Assembly: GCA_016702335.1 (NCBI GenBank)
Contig: JADJEF010000019.1
Coordinates: 1 to 64,000, forward strand
DNA from: Rhodocyclaceae bacterium
Lineage (GTDB): Bacteria; Pseudomonadota; Gammaproteobacteria; Burkholderiales; Rhodocyclaceae
Length of the DNA stretch: 64,000 nucleotides
Reading direction: 5' to 3'
Every line of letters begins with the position of its first letter. Position 1 is the first letter of the stretch. The notes beneath the pieces are model-generated. The model was given only the letters and a program-made list of their open reading frames with translations, searched no databases and had not been told where the DNA came from. This document shows, piece by piece, positions 8,949 through 16,603 of the stretch. Position numbers and translations under genes: made by a program.

Positions 8949-8949
8949 A

Positions 8950-9015
8950 ATCTAACCCTACAGTCGAGCGGACCTGCGCAAAAAGCCGCGCAGTCCGCTC
9001 ACTTCCACGTTATGC
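8950..9015 (+). repeat. attC 10
   Basis: ATCTAAC to GTTATGC, standard stems. Confidence 0.85.
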
Positions 9016-9040
9016 GTCAATTTTCATTGCCTGTTGATCG

Positions 9041-9712
9041 ATGAAGAAACTTCTTGCCTCTTTGCTTGCGTTTGCTGGTTTAGCCGGTGCTGCACCTCAG
9101 GAGTCAAAGGTGCAAACACTTGATCCTAAGTCCATCCTTTTCAGCACCCCGACCATATCGAATGACACCGCTTCGCTAGAACCTGGCAAAGATAAGCCAG
9201 GCGCTTCTGATTTCATCTTCCATGAAGATGAATGGAGCCAGCTTGAATTCCTTGGAAAGAACAGGCTTGCCGAAGTACAGCGGATGCTCAAAGAGTTCAA
9301 AAACTTCGAGCAAGCAAATCGCGTTCAGCACGGCTGGCGCAACGTCTATGTTCGAAAGATTCAGCGGTTGCCACTAATCGCAGGGCCTGGGCCGGTACAA
9401 AAGCTTGAACACCTGCTTAACTCAAAGGCAGGGCCTGCACCGATGCTTTTTTCGTCCAGCACCGTATCTGGACAAGTGAAGGGCGGATTCTCTCTGCCGT
9501 TAGGCGGCAGCATCACGCTCTATGGTTACGTGGCGGACCAGAACATACCCGTGCTCGGCGCTAGCGTGGGAAAAGACCCAGATGATTCCAAACTCACACA
9601 AGCCTTCATAAAACTAAACGCTAGCAATGGGCTCATTCTTGTGGATTGGCGAGCCCAACTTGTGCTGGTATCCGTAGGTAAGTCAGGGCAAATCGAGGTT
9701 TGGAGGCCGTGA
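9041..9712 (+). CDS. Cassette 11: secreted hypothetical protein, 223 aa
   Basis: A Sec signal peptide opens the protein (MKKLLASLLAFAGLAGAAP, cleavage likely after AGA). The mature part has a helical, charged segment (about 70-110) and a C-terminal half rich in beta residues (GGFSLPLGGSITLYGYVAD, then LILVDWRAQLVLVSVGK). It is probably periplasmic. No family was recognised. At 672 bp it is one of the longer cassette genes. Confidence 0.7.
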   Translation: MKKLLASLLAFAGLAGAAPQESKVQTLDPKSILFSTPTISNDTASLEPGKDKPGASDFIFHEDEWSQLEFLGKNRLAEVQRMLKEFKNFEQANRVQHGWRNVYVRKIQRLPLIAGPGPVQKLEHLLNSKAGPAPMLFSSSTVSGQVKGGFSLPLGGSITLYGYVADQNIPVLGASVGKDPDDSKLTQAFIKLNASNGLILVDWRAQLVLVSVGKSGQIEVWRP

Positions 9713-9713
9713 C

Positions 9714-9779
9714 GCATAACCCTGCGTTCGAGGGGATCTGCGCAAACTGCCGCGCAGCCCCCTCAACTCCACGTTAGGG
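9714..9779 (+). repeat. attC 11
   Basis: GCATAAC to GTTAGGG. Outer stem GAGGGG/CCCCTC; the loop reads AAACTGCC. Confidence 0.85.
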
Positions 9780-9782
9780 CAT

Positions 9783-10118
9783 ATGCGTCGACTGTTCCGC
9801 TCTGAGAAACTTAACCCAAGCACATTCAGGTGGAGTGAGCTTTTGGGTCTGCTCAACCCAAAAGAATGGGACACCATCTATTGGCTATTGCTCCCCGTAG
9901 TGGGTGCGTTAGTAGCCGCCTACATCACTGCATGTTGGGTAATACATTTTGCATCCACTGGCGCTTGGGGAATGTTGTCCTTAACGGTAGCTACATCTTT
10001 CATGGTTGTTGTCGCAGCATGGTTGCGCTTCGTTTGGGCAGCATTTCTTCTGGCAGCATTGGTTGGTCTTGGCGCAGCATTAATTTCCTCTGGGCATATT
10101 GATGTTCTCCTACCCTAA
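9783..10118 (+). CDS. Cassette 12: membrane protein, 111 aa
   Basis: The ATG at 9783 is 4 bp after the attC core. Three hydrophobic helices lie at about 34-58, 62-80 and 82-105, after a short basic N-terminus (MRRLFRSEKLNPSTFRW). Function is unknown. Unlike most cassettes, its stop lies 100 bp before the attC, and that gap holds a dispersed 23-bp repeat. Confidence 0.65.
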   Translation: MRRLFRSEKLNPSTFRWSELLGLLNPKEWDTIYWLLLPVVGALVAAYITACWVIHFASTGAWGMLSLTVATSFMVVVAAWLRFVWAAFLLAALVGLGAALISSGHIDVLLP

Positions 10119-10178
10119 CACTTTGCCTCATGCCAAAGGCTTCCTTTGCTGCGGGCCGCAACAAGAGGTTGGCCCCAA

Positions 10179-10201
10179 AAGTCGGCGCTGGCAGCACGGC
10201 G
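10179..10201 (+). repeat. Dispersed 23-bp repeat, copy a
   Basis: AAGTCGGCGCTGG, four variable bases (CAGC), then ACGGCG. It sits in the untranslated tail of cassette 12. The same element recurs in core genes to the right. Confidence 0.75.
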
Positions 10202-10217
10202 CTTCGTGGAAAACCTG

Positions 10218-10283
10218 CCCTAACCCGGCGTTCGAGCGGAGCTGCGCAAAAAGCCGCGCAGCCCGCTCAACTCTACGTTGAAC
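10218..10283 (+). repeat. attC 12
   Basis: CCCTAAC to GTTGAAC, GCGTTCGAG arm type. Confidence 0.85.
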
Positions 10284-10384
10284 TAAACCGCTGCGCGGTG
10301 GTGGGCAAGGTCACCATCGCGGCGTAGCCAACGCCAACGCTCGGCGTAGCCAGCGGCTCATGCCGCACCAGTGTCATCCTCGAA

Positions 10385-10400
10385 TCGGGAATGTTCCCGA
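10385..10400. promoter_or_regulatory. 16-bp palindrome upstream of integrase fragment
   Basis: TCGGGAATGTTCCCGA is symmetric apart from its two central bases and lies 19 bp before the ATG at 10419. It may be an operator or a transposon-end structure. Confidence 0.3.
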
Positions 10401-10418
10401 CACCACGAGGAGAACGAC

Positions 10419-11150
10419 ATGACACCCCTTCGACAGAAGATGCACGACGCCATGGTGCTGCGCGGCTTGGCTGTGCGTACTCGCGAGACCTACCTGGCCT
10501 GCGTGTGCAAGCTGGCCCAGCACTACCGCTGCTCGCCCGACACCCTCAGCGTCGAGCAACTGCAAGCCTACCTGCTCTACCTGATCCAGGAACGCAAGCT
10601 CGCCTACGGAATTCCTGCGCCGCTTTCTGCTCCATGTGTTGCCGCCGGGATTCAAGCGCATTCGGCACTACGGTTTGCTGGCCCCCTCGCGCAAAGGTGT
10701 GCATTTGCCAGCAGCACGTGCGGCGCTGGGGTTGCCGCCGCCGGACCCGGCGGTGATCGAGTCGGTGGCGCTGTTCATGACGCGCGTGATGCGGTTGGAT
10801 TGGACGCGCTGCCCGCTGTGCGGGGTGGGCCATCGGGTGGTGTGCGGGGCGTTGCCGCGTGTACGGGCGGGGCCGGCCTCGTACCCGCTGCGGGGCATTT
10901 CATCACGGGGGCCGCCGGTCGCATGAGGCGGGGTTGCTCTGTCCTGCGCCAGCGTGATGCCTGTCAGGGTGGGCAGGTGCAACCACGGCCGCGGGCAGTG
11001 CCTACGCCGATTTCTGTGACGCTCTGGACGTCGCGATCCGCAAGTCGGCGCTGGTGGGACGGCGATTGGGTGGTGTCGGCCACGCTCCGCCGACTTCAGC
11101 GGTATGCTTCTGCCTCGATAGCCCCTCTGCCAATCTTACAATCCCCATAA
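10419..11150 (+). pseudogene. IS91-type remnant: tyrosine-integrase N-terminus joined to transposase C-terminus
   Basis: The ATG at 10419 follows GAGGAG. Residues 1-63 (MTPLRQKMHDAMVLRGLAVR ... VEQLQAYLLYLIQERKLAYG) match the SAM-like N-terminal domain of the integrase that accompanies some IS91-family elements. From about 10608, in another frame, the sequence reads EFLRRFLLHVLPPGFKRIRH, YGLLAPSRKGVHLPAARAAL and CPLCGVG, the C-terminus of an IS91-type transposase, ending at 10926. Everything between these parts is deleted. The frame at 10419 stays open to 11150, but its second half is not a natural protein. An inactive relic. Confidence 0.7.
11042..11064 (+). repeat. Dispersed 23-bp repeat, copy b
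   Basis: AAGTCGGCGCTGG, TGGG, ACGGCG. It lies in the 3' tail of the IS91-type remnant. Confidence 0.75.
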
Positions 11151-11172
11151 CGACCGCCCACTCGGCGGTTCA

Positions 11173-11255
11173 GTCCAACAAGGTTTATCCGCCGCTATGA
11201 CCTACCGTGATTCATGCTCGCGCCCTCAGCGGCGGATAAACGCTATTCGTTAGAG
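11173..11255 (+). repeat. attC 13 (divergent type)
   Basis: GTCCAAC inverse core, then a perfect 13-bp inverted repeat (TTTATCCGCCGCT at 11184-11196, its complement at 11228-11240) and a GTTAGAG core. The arms share nothing with the other attC sites, so this cassette probably came from another array. Confidence 0.65.
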
Positions 11256-11260
11256 CGCTC

Positions 11261-11644
11261 ATGCCAAATGCTGTCCGCCTACTCTTGCTTTGCCTGACAG
11301 TTCCCGCATTCACCCATATCGTTGCAGGCGTTACCTTTGCGCCTCTATTATTCATTACCGCTGTCGTAAGCTATCCAATCATGGTCGTCGTTGTTGCGAT
11401 TCTTGTCGTGCCACTGCATGTACTCTGCGTTCAAAAGCGACTTAGTGCACGACAACAACTTCGATTCGTTTTGCCCGTCGGCGCAATCGGTGGCTTACTC
11501 GTGTATCTCACCTTCGCGAATCTAGTTGCGCTTGGCGCGTTCGAATTTAAACTGGCGCTTGGCTTACTCAATTCTTGGCGTCCTAGCCTCGCTATTGTGT
11601 TGGGGGCCATACAACTGGGGTCCGGTGCGAGTGCTTCCAAATGA
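11261..11644 (+). CDS. Cassette 14: four-helix membrane protein, 127 aa
   Basis: The ATG at 11261 is 5 bp after the attC core. Hydrophobic helices lie at about 5-25, 28-50, 67-88 and 98-118, with one basic cytoplasmic loop (CVQKRLSARQQLRF). Function is unknown. It is similar in size and layout to the other membrane cassettes. Confidence 0.7.
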   Translation: MPNAVRLLLLCLTVPAFTHIVAGVTFAPLLFITAVVSYPIMVVVVAILVVPLHVLCVQKRLSARQQLRFVLPVGAIGGLLVYLTFANLVALGAFEFKLALGLLNSWRPSLAIVLGAIQLGSGASASK

Positions 11645-11651
11645 ACCCGCG

Positions 11652-11717
11652 CTCTAACACTACAGTCGAGCGGACCTGCGCAAAGTGGCGCGCAGTCCGC
11701 TCACTTCCACGTTATGC
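11652..11717 (+). repeat. attC 14
   Basis: CTCTAAC to GTTATGC. The loop AAAGTGGC differs from the usual AAAAAGCC. Confidence 0.85.
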
Positions 11718-11731
11718 GTCAGAGACACGCC

Positions 11732-12247
11732 ATGCGTAATCCTCCCGAACACCACAAGGCAATTGTTCACCATCTTCGCGATCGCTTTAGTTCGCGTGGC
11801 AAGGTTTTCGCCTATCGCGACAACAATGGAAAGCTTCCTATGCTTATCGCCGAATTTGACTGTGAAGCTGGGCGCTTCTATTCGACGATTGGTATTTGTG
11901 ATCGTAAGCTCCCTATTCCTTCCGGCGTCTACGAACTTGCCGCCATTGGAAAACCACCTTGGCTTCCAAACGCTGTAGCTAGTTCCATTTACTACTTGCG
12001 CGGGCGTTCCTTCGATGAGTGGCCTCTTGTCTGCGAAGATGTTGTGAAGTCCAACGCAAAAAGTACCTACCGGCACATGGCCTACATGCCTGCTCGGCAC
12101 GAGTTTCATGTTCCTTCATTGAAGACGCATGTGCGCTGGTTATTGGGTCTTCCAATCAAGGACGCCGAGATATCGCTCAGTAGTGATGCGCTCGCCGCAA
12201 AAATCCAAGCGTGTTATCCCACTTGGCTATTCGGCGATGACGCATAA
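11732..12247 (+). CDS. Cassette 15: SUFU-like (suppressor-of-fused domain) protein, 171 aa
   Basis: The start is chosen at ATG 11732, since the in-frame ATG at 11714 is the attC core itself. The protein reads MRNPPEHHKAIVHHLRDRFS, then PMLIAEFDCEAGRFYSTIGI, ELAAIGKPPWLPNAVASSIY and, near the end, KTHVRWLLGLPIKDAEISLS. The last segment and overall order resemble bacterial SUFU-domain immunity proteins; this is a moderate, by-eye match. The protein is cytoplasmic. It is the intact partner of the broken copy at 3642. Confidence 0.65.
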   Translation: MRNPPEHHKAIVHHLRDRFSSRGKVFAYRDNNGKLPMLIAEFDCEAGRFYSTIGICDRKLPIPSGVYELAAIGKPPWLPNAVASSIYYLRGRSFDEWPLVCEDVVKSNAKSTYRHMAYMPARHEFHVPSLKTHVRWLLGLPIKDAEISLSSDALAAKIQACYPTWLFGDDA

Positions 12248-12307
12248 CCCTACAGTCGAGCGGACCTGCGCAAGAAGCCGCGCAGCCCGCTCACTTCCAC
12301 GTTAGCC
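12242..12307 (+). repeat. attC 15
   Basis: GCATAAC to GTTAGCC. Almost identical to attC 1, as expected for a duplicated cassette; the loop is AAGAAGCC. Confidence 0.85.
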
Positions 12308-12322
12308 TTCAGGTCTCGACAC

Positions 12323-12754
12323 ATGCAATCATTCATCTCCGTCGGTTCACAAGTAGGCGGTCCCGAAGCCGATGTTTTTCGCCCAACACTGGTTGCTTTG
12401 CGTCGAGCCTTAGATAAACACGTTTCTTCTACGCACTGCAGTGCAATCGACGAATATGCCCTCGTGCTGCGCATCGATGGATCTTTGGATAAATTCGGTG
12501 AGGAAGGGTTGGCCCGGCTGAGGTTCGCGCGGGCGAGGCGATACATCACCGTGGATATACAAATTCCCGAAACCGCCTGGCAACCACGTTCGCCCCATCA
12601 ACGCAAGGAATACATTGCACAACAAGTAAAGTCTGCGATATTGTCCTGCGTGCAGCGTCTGCAGAAAGATGGGCTCTCTGTTCAGAAAGATGTGTTAAGT
12701 TTTGAAGTCAATGCCGCTACATCTGAGTTTCTTGCGCATGCAATTGACGGCTAA
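12323..12754 (+). CDS. Cassette 16: Imm39-like protein, 143 aa
   Basis: The protein starts MQSFISVGSQVGGPEADVFR. It contains DEYALVLRIDGSL, RYITVDIQIPETAW, then a helix (REYIAQQVKSAILSCVQRL-like, about 100-120) and VLSFEVNAATSEFLAHAI. This order matches my memory of Imm39-type immunity proteins. The gene at 23408 shares the same blocks (YVLRVDG, TVDIYMPVGVW, a LAEHVKHGF helix, LSADFMAAVNEFL), so the two are distant homologues. The protein is cytoplasmic and no toxin gene is adjacent. Confidence 0.6.
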   Translation: MQSFISVGSQVGGPEADVFRPTLVALRRALDKHVSSTHCSAIDEYALVLRIDGSLDKFGEEGLARLRFARARRYITVDIQIPETAWQPRSPHQRKEYIAQQVKSAILSCVQRLQKDGLSVQKDVLSFEVNAATSEFLAHAIDG

Positions 12755-12814
12755 CCCTACAGTCGAGCGGACCTGCGCAAAAAGCCGCGCAGGCCGCTCA
12801 CTTCCACGTTAGAC
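12749..12814 (+). repeat. attC 16
   Basis: GGCTAAC to GTTAGAC, standard stems. Confidence 0.85.
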
Positions 12815-12832
12815 GGCTCAGAGGGAGTAGCA

Positions 12833-13261
12833 GTGCCCAAACCAACGGCCTATGAAGCACTGATGAAAGACGAAGAGCGTGCTCGTCGGATCATTGCCCG
12901 CGACTTCTCGGCGCGTCTCCTGAACAATACGAAATGGGATCGGCTCCTCGATTCACTCCGCGAGGTTACGATTTCCCATTCGTACCGCATCAAATTCGTG
13001 GACGTTACTGAGGTCTTGGAAGGCTCTCTACGCCCAGCGACGGAAAAGTATTTTGATAGTCTGTGGGGCCCGGTCCCGAAGCTTGCTGTGGAATGGTTTG
13101 AGATAGACCCTGTGCAGATCAAACCGCGCGGGGCACTGCTAAAACCTGAAACCATCGATCATTCGGTCGAAATTGAAGGTCGCCTTAAGGAGCTCAATGT
13201 TGAATATCAACGCCAAGGAGCGGCAATACGTGTGGTCGCCCTCGTTCGCAGCTCACGCTAG
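12833..13261 (+). CDS. Cassette 17: hypothetical protein with NNTKW start motif, 142 aa
   Basis: GTG start at 12833 after a GAGGGAG site. An N-terminal helix (DEERARRIIARDFSARL) leads into LLNNTKWDRLLDSLRE and then a beta-rich body (YRIKFVDVTEVLEGSL ... AVEWFEIDPV). The NNTKW block and the W-x-E-I segment recall DUF6678-type proteins, but only loosely. It is cytoplasmic, function unknown. Confidence 0.6.
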   Translation: MPKPTAYEALMKDEERARRIIARDFSARLLNNTKWDRLLDSLREVTISHSYRIKFVDVTEVLEGSLRPATEKYFDSLWGPVPKLAVEWFEIDPVQIKPRGALLKPETIDHSVEIEGRLKELNVEYQRQGAAIRVVALVRSSR

Positions 13262-13267
13262 AACGCC

Positions 13268-13334
13268 GTCTAACCCTACAGTCGAGCGGACCTGCGCAAA
13301 AAGCCGCGCAGGGCGCTCACTTCCACGTTAGAGC
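13268..13334 (+). repeat. attC 17
   Basis: GTCTAAC to GTTAGAG. The right outer arm has GCGCTC where CCGCTC is usual, weakening one stem pair. Confidence 0.85.
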
Positions 13335-13543
13335 GCATGCGCAACTTTCCTGCCGAATTTGTCGCTGTCAAAACCGTCCTTGCGCTTATCGGCGGCGTCC
13401 TGAATCTGCTGCTCATAAAATTTCACATGCGAGCGCAATCGTTCGACCCTTGCGATAACCCGCTCCAGCTCAGCTTCCTCGCGTTGTAGTGAGTCTTTCA
13501 AATTCGTCAGGCACTCCCTGTGCCACTTCATTGACATTTTCAT
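13328..13543 (-). CDS. Cassette 18: reverse-oriented coiled-coil protein, 71 aa
   Basis: Minus-strand ORF with ATG at 13543 (a second ATG at 13537). Most of the protein is one heptad-like charged helix (LKDSLQREEAELERVIARV and onward). It ends in the attC 17 core. Small coiled-coil proteins like this are common in phages. It points against the array, like the genes at 7679 and 13864. Confidence 0.55.
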   Translation of the reverse strand: MKMSMKWHRECLTNLKDSLQREEAELERVIARVERLRSHVKFYEQQIQDAADKRKDGFDSDKFGRKVAHAL

Positions 13544-13559
13544 TCCGTGCCTTTCTGCG

Positions 13560-13619
13560 GGCTAACCCGGCGCTCAACCCGGACGCGATGAAGCCGCGCC
13601 GGTTAGCTCTGCGTTCGGC
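13560..13619 (+). repeat. attC 18
   Basis: GGCTAAC to GTTCGGC, 60 bp. The stem is AACCCGGACGCG with CGCGCCGGTT, unlike its neighbours. Confidence 0.7.
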
Positions 13620-13864
13620 GTCTTAAGCATGTCACCGACAATCATTTCGCTGTCAGGTATCCCGCTGAACATCGCGGAGCGCCAAGATCTGTATTCGGTC
13701 TGCCACAACGCGGGCACCCAATCATCGTACTCGTCGCCCCATCCTTTCTTGCGCACCCAATACCAGCCGTCGGCGTGTGGCGAGTTGTACGGTTTCGGTG
13801 CGGGCCATTCGCATCCAAACCTCCCGCAAAATGGCGTCTTAATTTCCGGTGTGCATTTACACAT
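13574..13864 (-). CDS. Cassette 19: reverse-oriented phage-like protein, 96 aa
   Basis: Minus-strand ORF with ATG at 13864. The N-terminus MCKCTPEIKTPFCGRFGCEW has four cysteines in a possible metal-binding arrangement and is typical of small phage proteins. A GWYWVRKKGWGDEYDDWVP stretch follows near residue 33. The last 17 residues are encoded by attC 18 read backwards. Function is unknown. Confidence 0.6.
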   Translation of the reverse strand: MCKCTPEIKTPFCGRFGCEWPAPKPYNSPHADGWYWVRKKGWGDEYDDWVPALWQTEYRSWRSAMFSGIPDSEMIVGDMLKTPNAELTGAASSRPG

Positions 13865-13878
13865 TTCAACCTCCAGCC

Positions 13879-13938
13879 GCCGAACCCGGCGTTCGAGCGG
13901 GAGCCGCTAAAGCGGCCCCCTCAACTTTGGCGTTAGGC
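13879..13938 (+). repeat. attC 19
   Basis: GCCGAAC to GTTAGGC, 60 bp. The inner stem is AGCCGCT with AGCGGCC around a TAA loop. Confidence 0.75.
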
Positions 13939-13949
13939 CCCGAATTGCC

Positions 13950-14468
13950 ATGATCGCCAGGCGCAGGCCAAAGAGAGATACCTACTACTTTGCGACAGTA
14001 AGCGACTTTATTGCGTTGCTCGAAGCAGTGATGTTGGAGCAGAACATTCAGCTAATTGAGTCAGCGCTGTGTGATACGCCCGAAATCAAGGTATTGGAGA
14101 AGCTGTCGAACGTCAATCCAGCTACCAACTACATCGTCTGCGAACCCAACCAACCTATAGAGGTTCGTACCGTGCCCCAACGGAATGGTCGAGTAAAGTT
14201 CATCGCCGACGCAATGCAAAATCCTCATTCCATCACCGTTCACTTTGGAGGGCCAGTAGGCGATCGCTTGCTACCCGGTAGCCTTGGGTGTGGTGGCGCT
14301 GACGAAAGGTCCATTAAGTTGGCAACTTGCTTTGCGTACGTTGTGCGTCGAGACTTCGAATTCATCAAGTCGTTTTATGTTGGCGCGCAAGCGGTTCGGT
14401 TGCTTGATAGCGGTTATAGACTGAGCCAAACAGCAAAGTCTTCTCAAGAATATGATCTTTGTCGTTAG
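13950..14468 (+). CDS. Cassette 20: hypothetical protein, 172 aa
   Basis: The ATG at 13950 is 11 bp after the attC core. It is a soluble mixed alpha/beta protein opening MIARRRPKRDTYYFATVSDF. The middle segment (HSITVHFGGPVGDRLLPGSL) is glycine-rich, and a C-terminal helix includes FAYVVRRDFEFIKSFY. No known family was recognised. The stop lies 33 bp before the next attC. Confidence 0.6.
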   Translation: MIARRRPKRDTYYFATVSDFIALLEAVMLEQNIQLIESALCDTPEIKVLEKLSNVNPATNYIVCEPNQPIEVRTVPQRNGRVKFIADAMQNPHSITVHFGGPVGDRLLPGSLGCGGADERSIKLATCFAYVVRRDFEFIKSFYVGAQAVRLLDSGYRLSQTAKSSQEYDLCR

Positions 14469-14501
14469 AAACGATCTGGCTACAAATCTCTGTGAGCCGT
14501 G

Positions 14502-14567
14502 GCCTAACCCGGCGTTCGAGCGGTGCTGCGCAAAAAACCGCGCAGCCCGCTCAACTCTACGTTAGCG
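14502..14567 (+). repeat. attC 20
   Basis: GCCTAAC to GTTAGCG; loop AAAAAACC. Confidence 0.85.
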
Positions 14568-14595
14568 ATCATCATTGAGTAACCGAAAGGTGTGT

Positions 14596-15228
14596 ATGAA
14601 ATTCCTGAACCCGCTCCTGCTTGTTGTTGTGCTACTTACTTCCTTTCATTCGAACGCAGAATCGCCTCAGAAAGAAAACCCGATGAAAGGGGTCAAACGA
14701 TGGGGTTCAATTCCTGTGGTTAAAGACACGATCTACTTTCCGATACCCGATGGATTTCCCATGACTGCGGCTTGGGACCAAAACAAGCCAGGGCTTTATC
14801 AAGCGTGGTTCTATCCTGATGGCCAGACCAAAGAGAATTGGAAAGACACGCTTCATCTAATGGCATTCCCGGGTATCCCAAAGGGCAGCGATACCCCTGC
14901 AAAACAATTGCTGGAGATCATAAGCCAACCAATAAAGGCGGCCTGTCCGCATGACTTCTTGTCCGAACCAAAGCTTCAGCAAGACGCTAAGCGCGCCTCG
15001 GCAATCATGGGCTGTCGAAAGCTCCCTAATGGCTCGGCAATTTATGGCTATTACTTGGCGATACAAAGTGAAGAGAGCATGTACGTCCTGGCGAGAGAGC
15101 TAAGGCAGGGTTCTTTTGTAGGCGAAATTCCTATTCCCAAATCACTCCAAAGTCAGTGGCAATCGCAAGTTGACCGTGCAATTGTCTGTCGTCGAAACGA
15201 AATGTGCTTCAACGCAAATGATCGCTAA
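14596..15228 (+). CDS. Cassette 21: secreted hypothetical protein, 210 aa
   Basis: ATG at 14596, with an AAAGG site 7 bp upstream. A signal peptide (MKFLNPLLLVVVLLTSFHSN, cleavage after NAES or nearby) precedes a mature domain with four cysteines in its C-terminal half (ACPHD, GCRKL, VCRRNEMC), consistent with periplasmic disulphides. The family is not recognised. The TAA stop is within the next attC. Confidence 0.65.
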   Translation: MKFLNPLLLVVVLLTSFHSNAESPQKENPMKGVKRWGSIPVVKDTIYFPIPDGFPMTAAWDQNKPGLYQAWFYPDGQTKENWKDTLHLMAFPGIPKGSDTPAKQLLEIISQPIKAACPHDFLSEPKLQQDAKRASAIMGCRKLPNGSAIYGYYLAIQSEESMYVLARELRQGSFVGEIPIPKSLQSQWQSQVDRAIVCRRNEMCFNANDR

Positions 15229-15288
15229 CCCTGCAGTCGAGCGGACCTGCGCGAAAAGCCGCGCAGGCCGCTCACTTCCACGTTGGGC
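15223..15288 (+). repeat. attC 21
   Basis: CGCTAAC to GTTGGGC; loop GAAAAGCC. Confidence 0.85.
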
Positions 15289-15295
15289 CACAACA

Positions 15296-16047
15296 ATGAC
15301 GCTTCGACTATTTCTTACAGCCCTATCCTTAGCATTGCTACCGCTACAAACATCTGCCTCAACCGTAATTGTTGAGGCAGGCAATGGCTTACCGGTTTCT
15401 GTAGAGTTTTTGATCGCAAATACCGGATGGACCGGTGAATCATGGCTAAGGAGCCGTCTTTCTGGGAAAGACACTATTACTGAAAGAACTGTCTATTTTG
15501 AAAAAGCTTCTGACACCTTTTCTATCGAAGATACACGAGTGTTTACCGCAATACCTGGCCTAGGTGGAAAAGCACGCCCAGACTACGTAATTCGCAATAG
15601 AACATCCTATTGTCAAGTTATCACCATGACTGACGGAGAACTTGACATTACAAATCTTGTCGAATTCGACTGCAAACTCGACACACCGTTTGTTGTCAAG
15701 GCACGTGCAACGTGCTCAGCAGAAGGCGGCACTTGGGACAACAGATCCCATGCTCCAGAGGAAGCTTGCATCCCGGATAGTCGCGATCAATGCCGCGCAA
15801 GAGGCGGCATTTGGAGACGTGGTGGGCTTAGAGGAAATCTAAGGTGCGATACACCCTATCAAGATGGGGAAGGGAATGCACTGACAAATCGGAATGTTTA
15901 GGTGGTTGTCTGGACGTCGGAAACAAGCCCGATGTCAATGGTCTTGTGCGCGGCGTTTGTAGAGTCAGTAATCATCCATTTGGCTGCTTTAAGTATCTCT
16001 ACCAAGGGCGTCGCGACAAGGGACCTGGCCGAGTATGCATAGACTGA
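15296..16047 (+). pseudogene. Cassette 22: secreted cysteine-rich protein, one frameshift
   Basis: ATG at 15296. A signal peptide (MTLRLFLTALSLALLPLQTS) leads a beta-rich domain of about 130 residues, then a cysteine-rich region (TCSAEGGTWDN, CIPDSRDQCRARGGIW). That frame stops at 15901. An overlapping frame continues the same style, RECTDKSECLGGCLDVGNK, to CFKYLYQGRRDKGPGRVCID, ending at 16047. One base change in the G-run near 15870 would restore a protein of about 249 residues. It is probably exported and disulphide-bonded; family unknown. Confidence 0.6.
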
Positions 16048-16048
16048 G

Positions 16049-16116
16049 GCCCAACCCGGCGTTCAAGCGGAGCTTCGCCAAAATGCCGGCGAAGCCCGCT
16101 TAACTCTACGTTAGCC
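16049..16116 (+). repeat. attC 22
   Basis: GCCCAAC to GTTAGCC. The inner stem is CTTCGCC/GGCGAAG instead of CTGCGC/GCGCAG, and the outer is AAGCGG/CCGCTT. Both are paired changes, strong evidence that the folded form is selected. Confidence 0.85.
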
Positions 16117-16133
16117 AACATGAGGAGACGTTC

Positions 16134-16421
16134 ATGACTATTTGCGATGCAATCAAAGGTAAGTCGCTGCTCAGTTTTATCTATCATGGTCATCCTCGCA
16201 TTGTTCAACCTCACACCTATGGAATAGACGAAAAGGGCCACAAGGCGTTGCGGGCATACCAAATCGGCGGCACCAGCGATTCCGGTCGCATTCCGGCCTG
16301 GCGCATATTCCACGAGGCAGACATAAAATCTCTAACCATCTCAACAGAGAGATTTTCAGCGCCTCACCACGAATACAAGCGCGACGATAAATTCTTCGCC
16401 ACCATCTTGTGTCAGCTTTAG
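16134..16421 (+). CDS. Cassette 23: stand-alone WYL-like domain protein, 95 aa
   Basis: The protein opens AIKGKSLLSFIYHGHPRIVQ, continues HTYGIDEKGHKALRAYQIGG, then GRIPAWRIFHEADIKSLTI and RFSAPHHEYKRDDKFFATIL. This is the layout of a WYL ligand-sensing domain without the usual DNA-binding partner. Stand-alone WYL-like proteins occur in cassette arrays and near defence genes. ATG at 16134, GAGGAGACGTTC just upstream. Confidence 0.65.
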   Translation: MTICDAIKGKSLLSFIYHGHPRIVQPHTYGIDEKGHKALRAYQIGGTSDSGRIPAWRIFHEADIKSLTISTERFSAPHHEYKRDDKFFATILCQL

Positions 16422-16440
16422 TGCCACCGCAGTCACATTC

Positions 16441-16459
16441 ACCAGCAGGCGCTGCTGGT
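16441..16459. repeat. Palindrome ACCAGCAG..CTGCTGGT
   Basis: An 8-bp perfect stem with a 3-base centre in the 75-bp gap between cassette gene 23 and its attC. It could end transcription, but no T-run follows. Confidence 0.3.
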
Positions 16460-16497
16460 TCGTTGTTTATCGCGCAGTCATTCCAGTGCAGCATGTT

Positions 16498-16562
16498 GGC
16501 TAACCCTACGGTCAACTGGACTCGCCAAAAAGCCGCGCAGTCCTATTACCTCCACGTTAGGC
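16498..16562 (+). repeat. attC 23
   Basis: GGCTAAC to GTTAGGC. Left arm CAACTGGACTCGC, right arm GCGCAGTCCTATTAC; the stem is less regular than in other sites. Confidence 0.75.
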
Positions 16563-16603
16563 ATCTTTCCACTTTACTGACCACTTACAGGAGAGCAATT
16601 GCA

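Noticed and set aside
9866..10102. Second plus-strand ORF in cassette 12
   Set aside because: Overlaps the membrane-protein frame, starts internally, and lacks a ribosome site.
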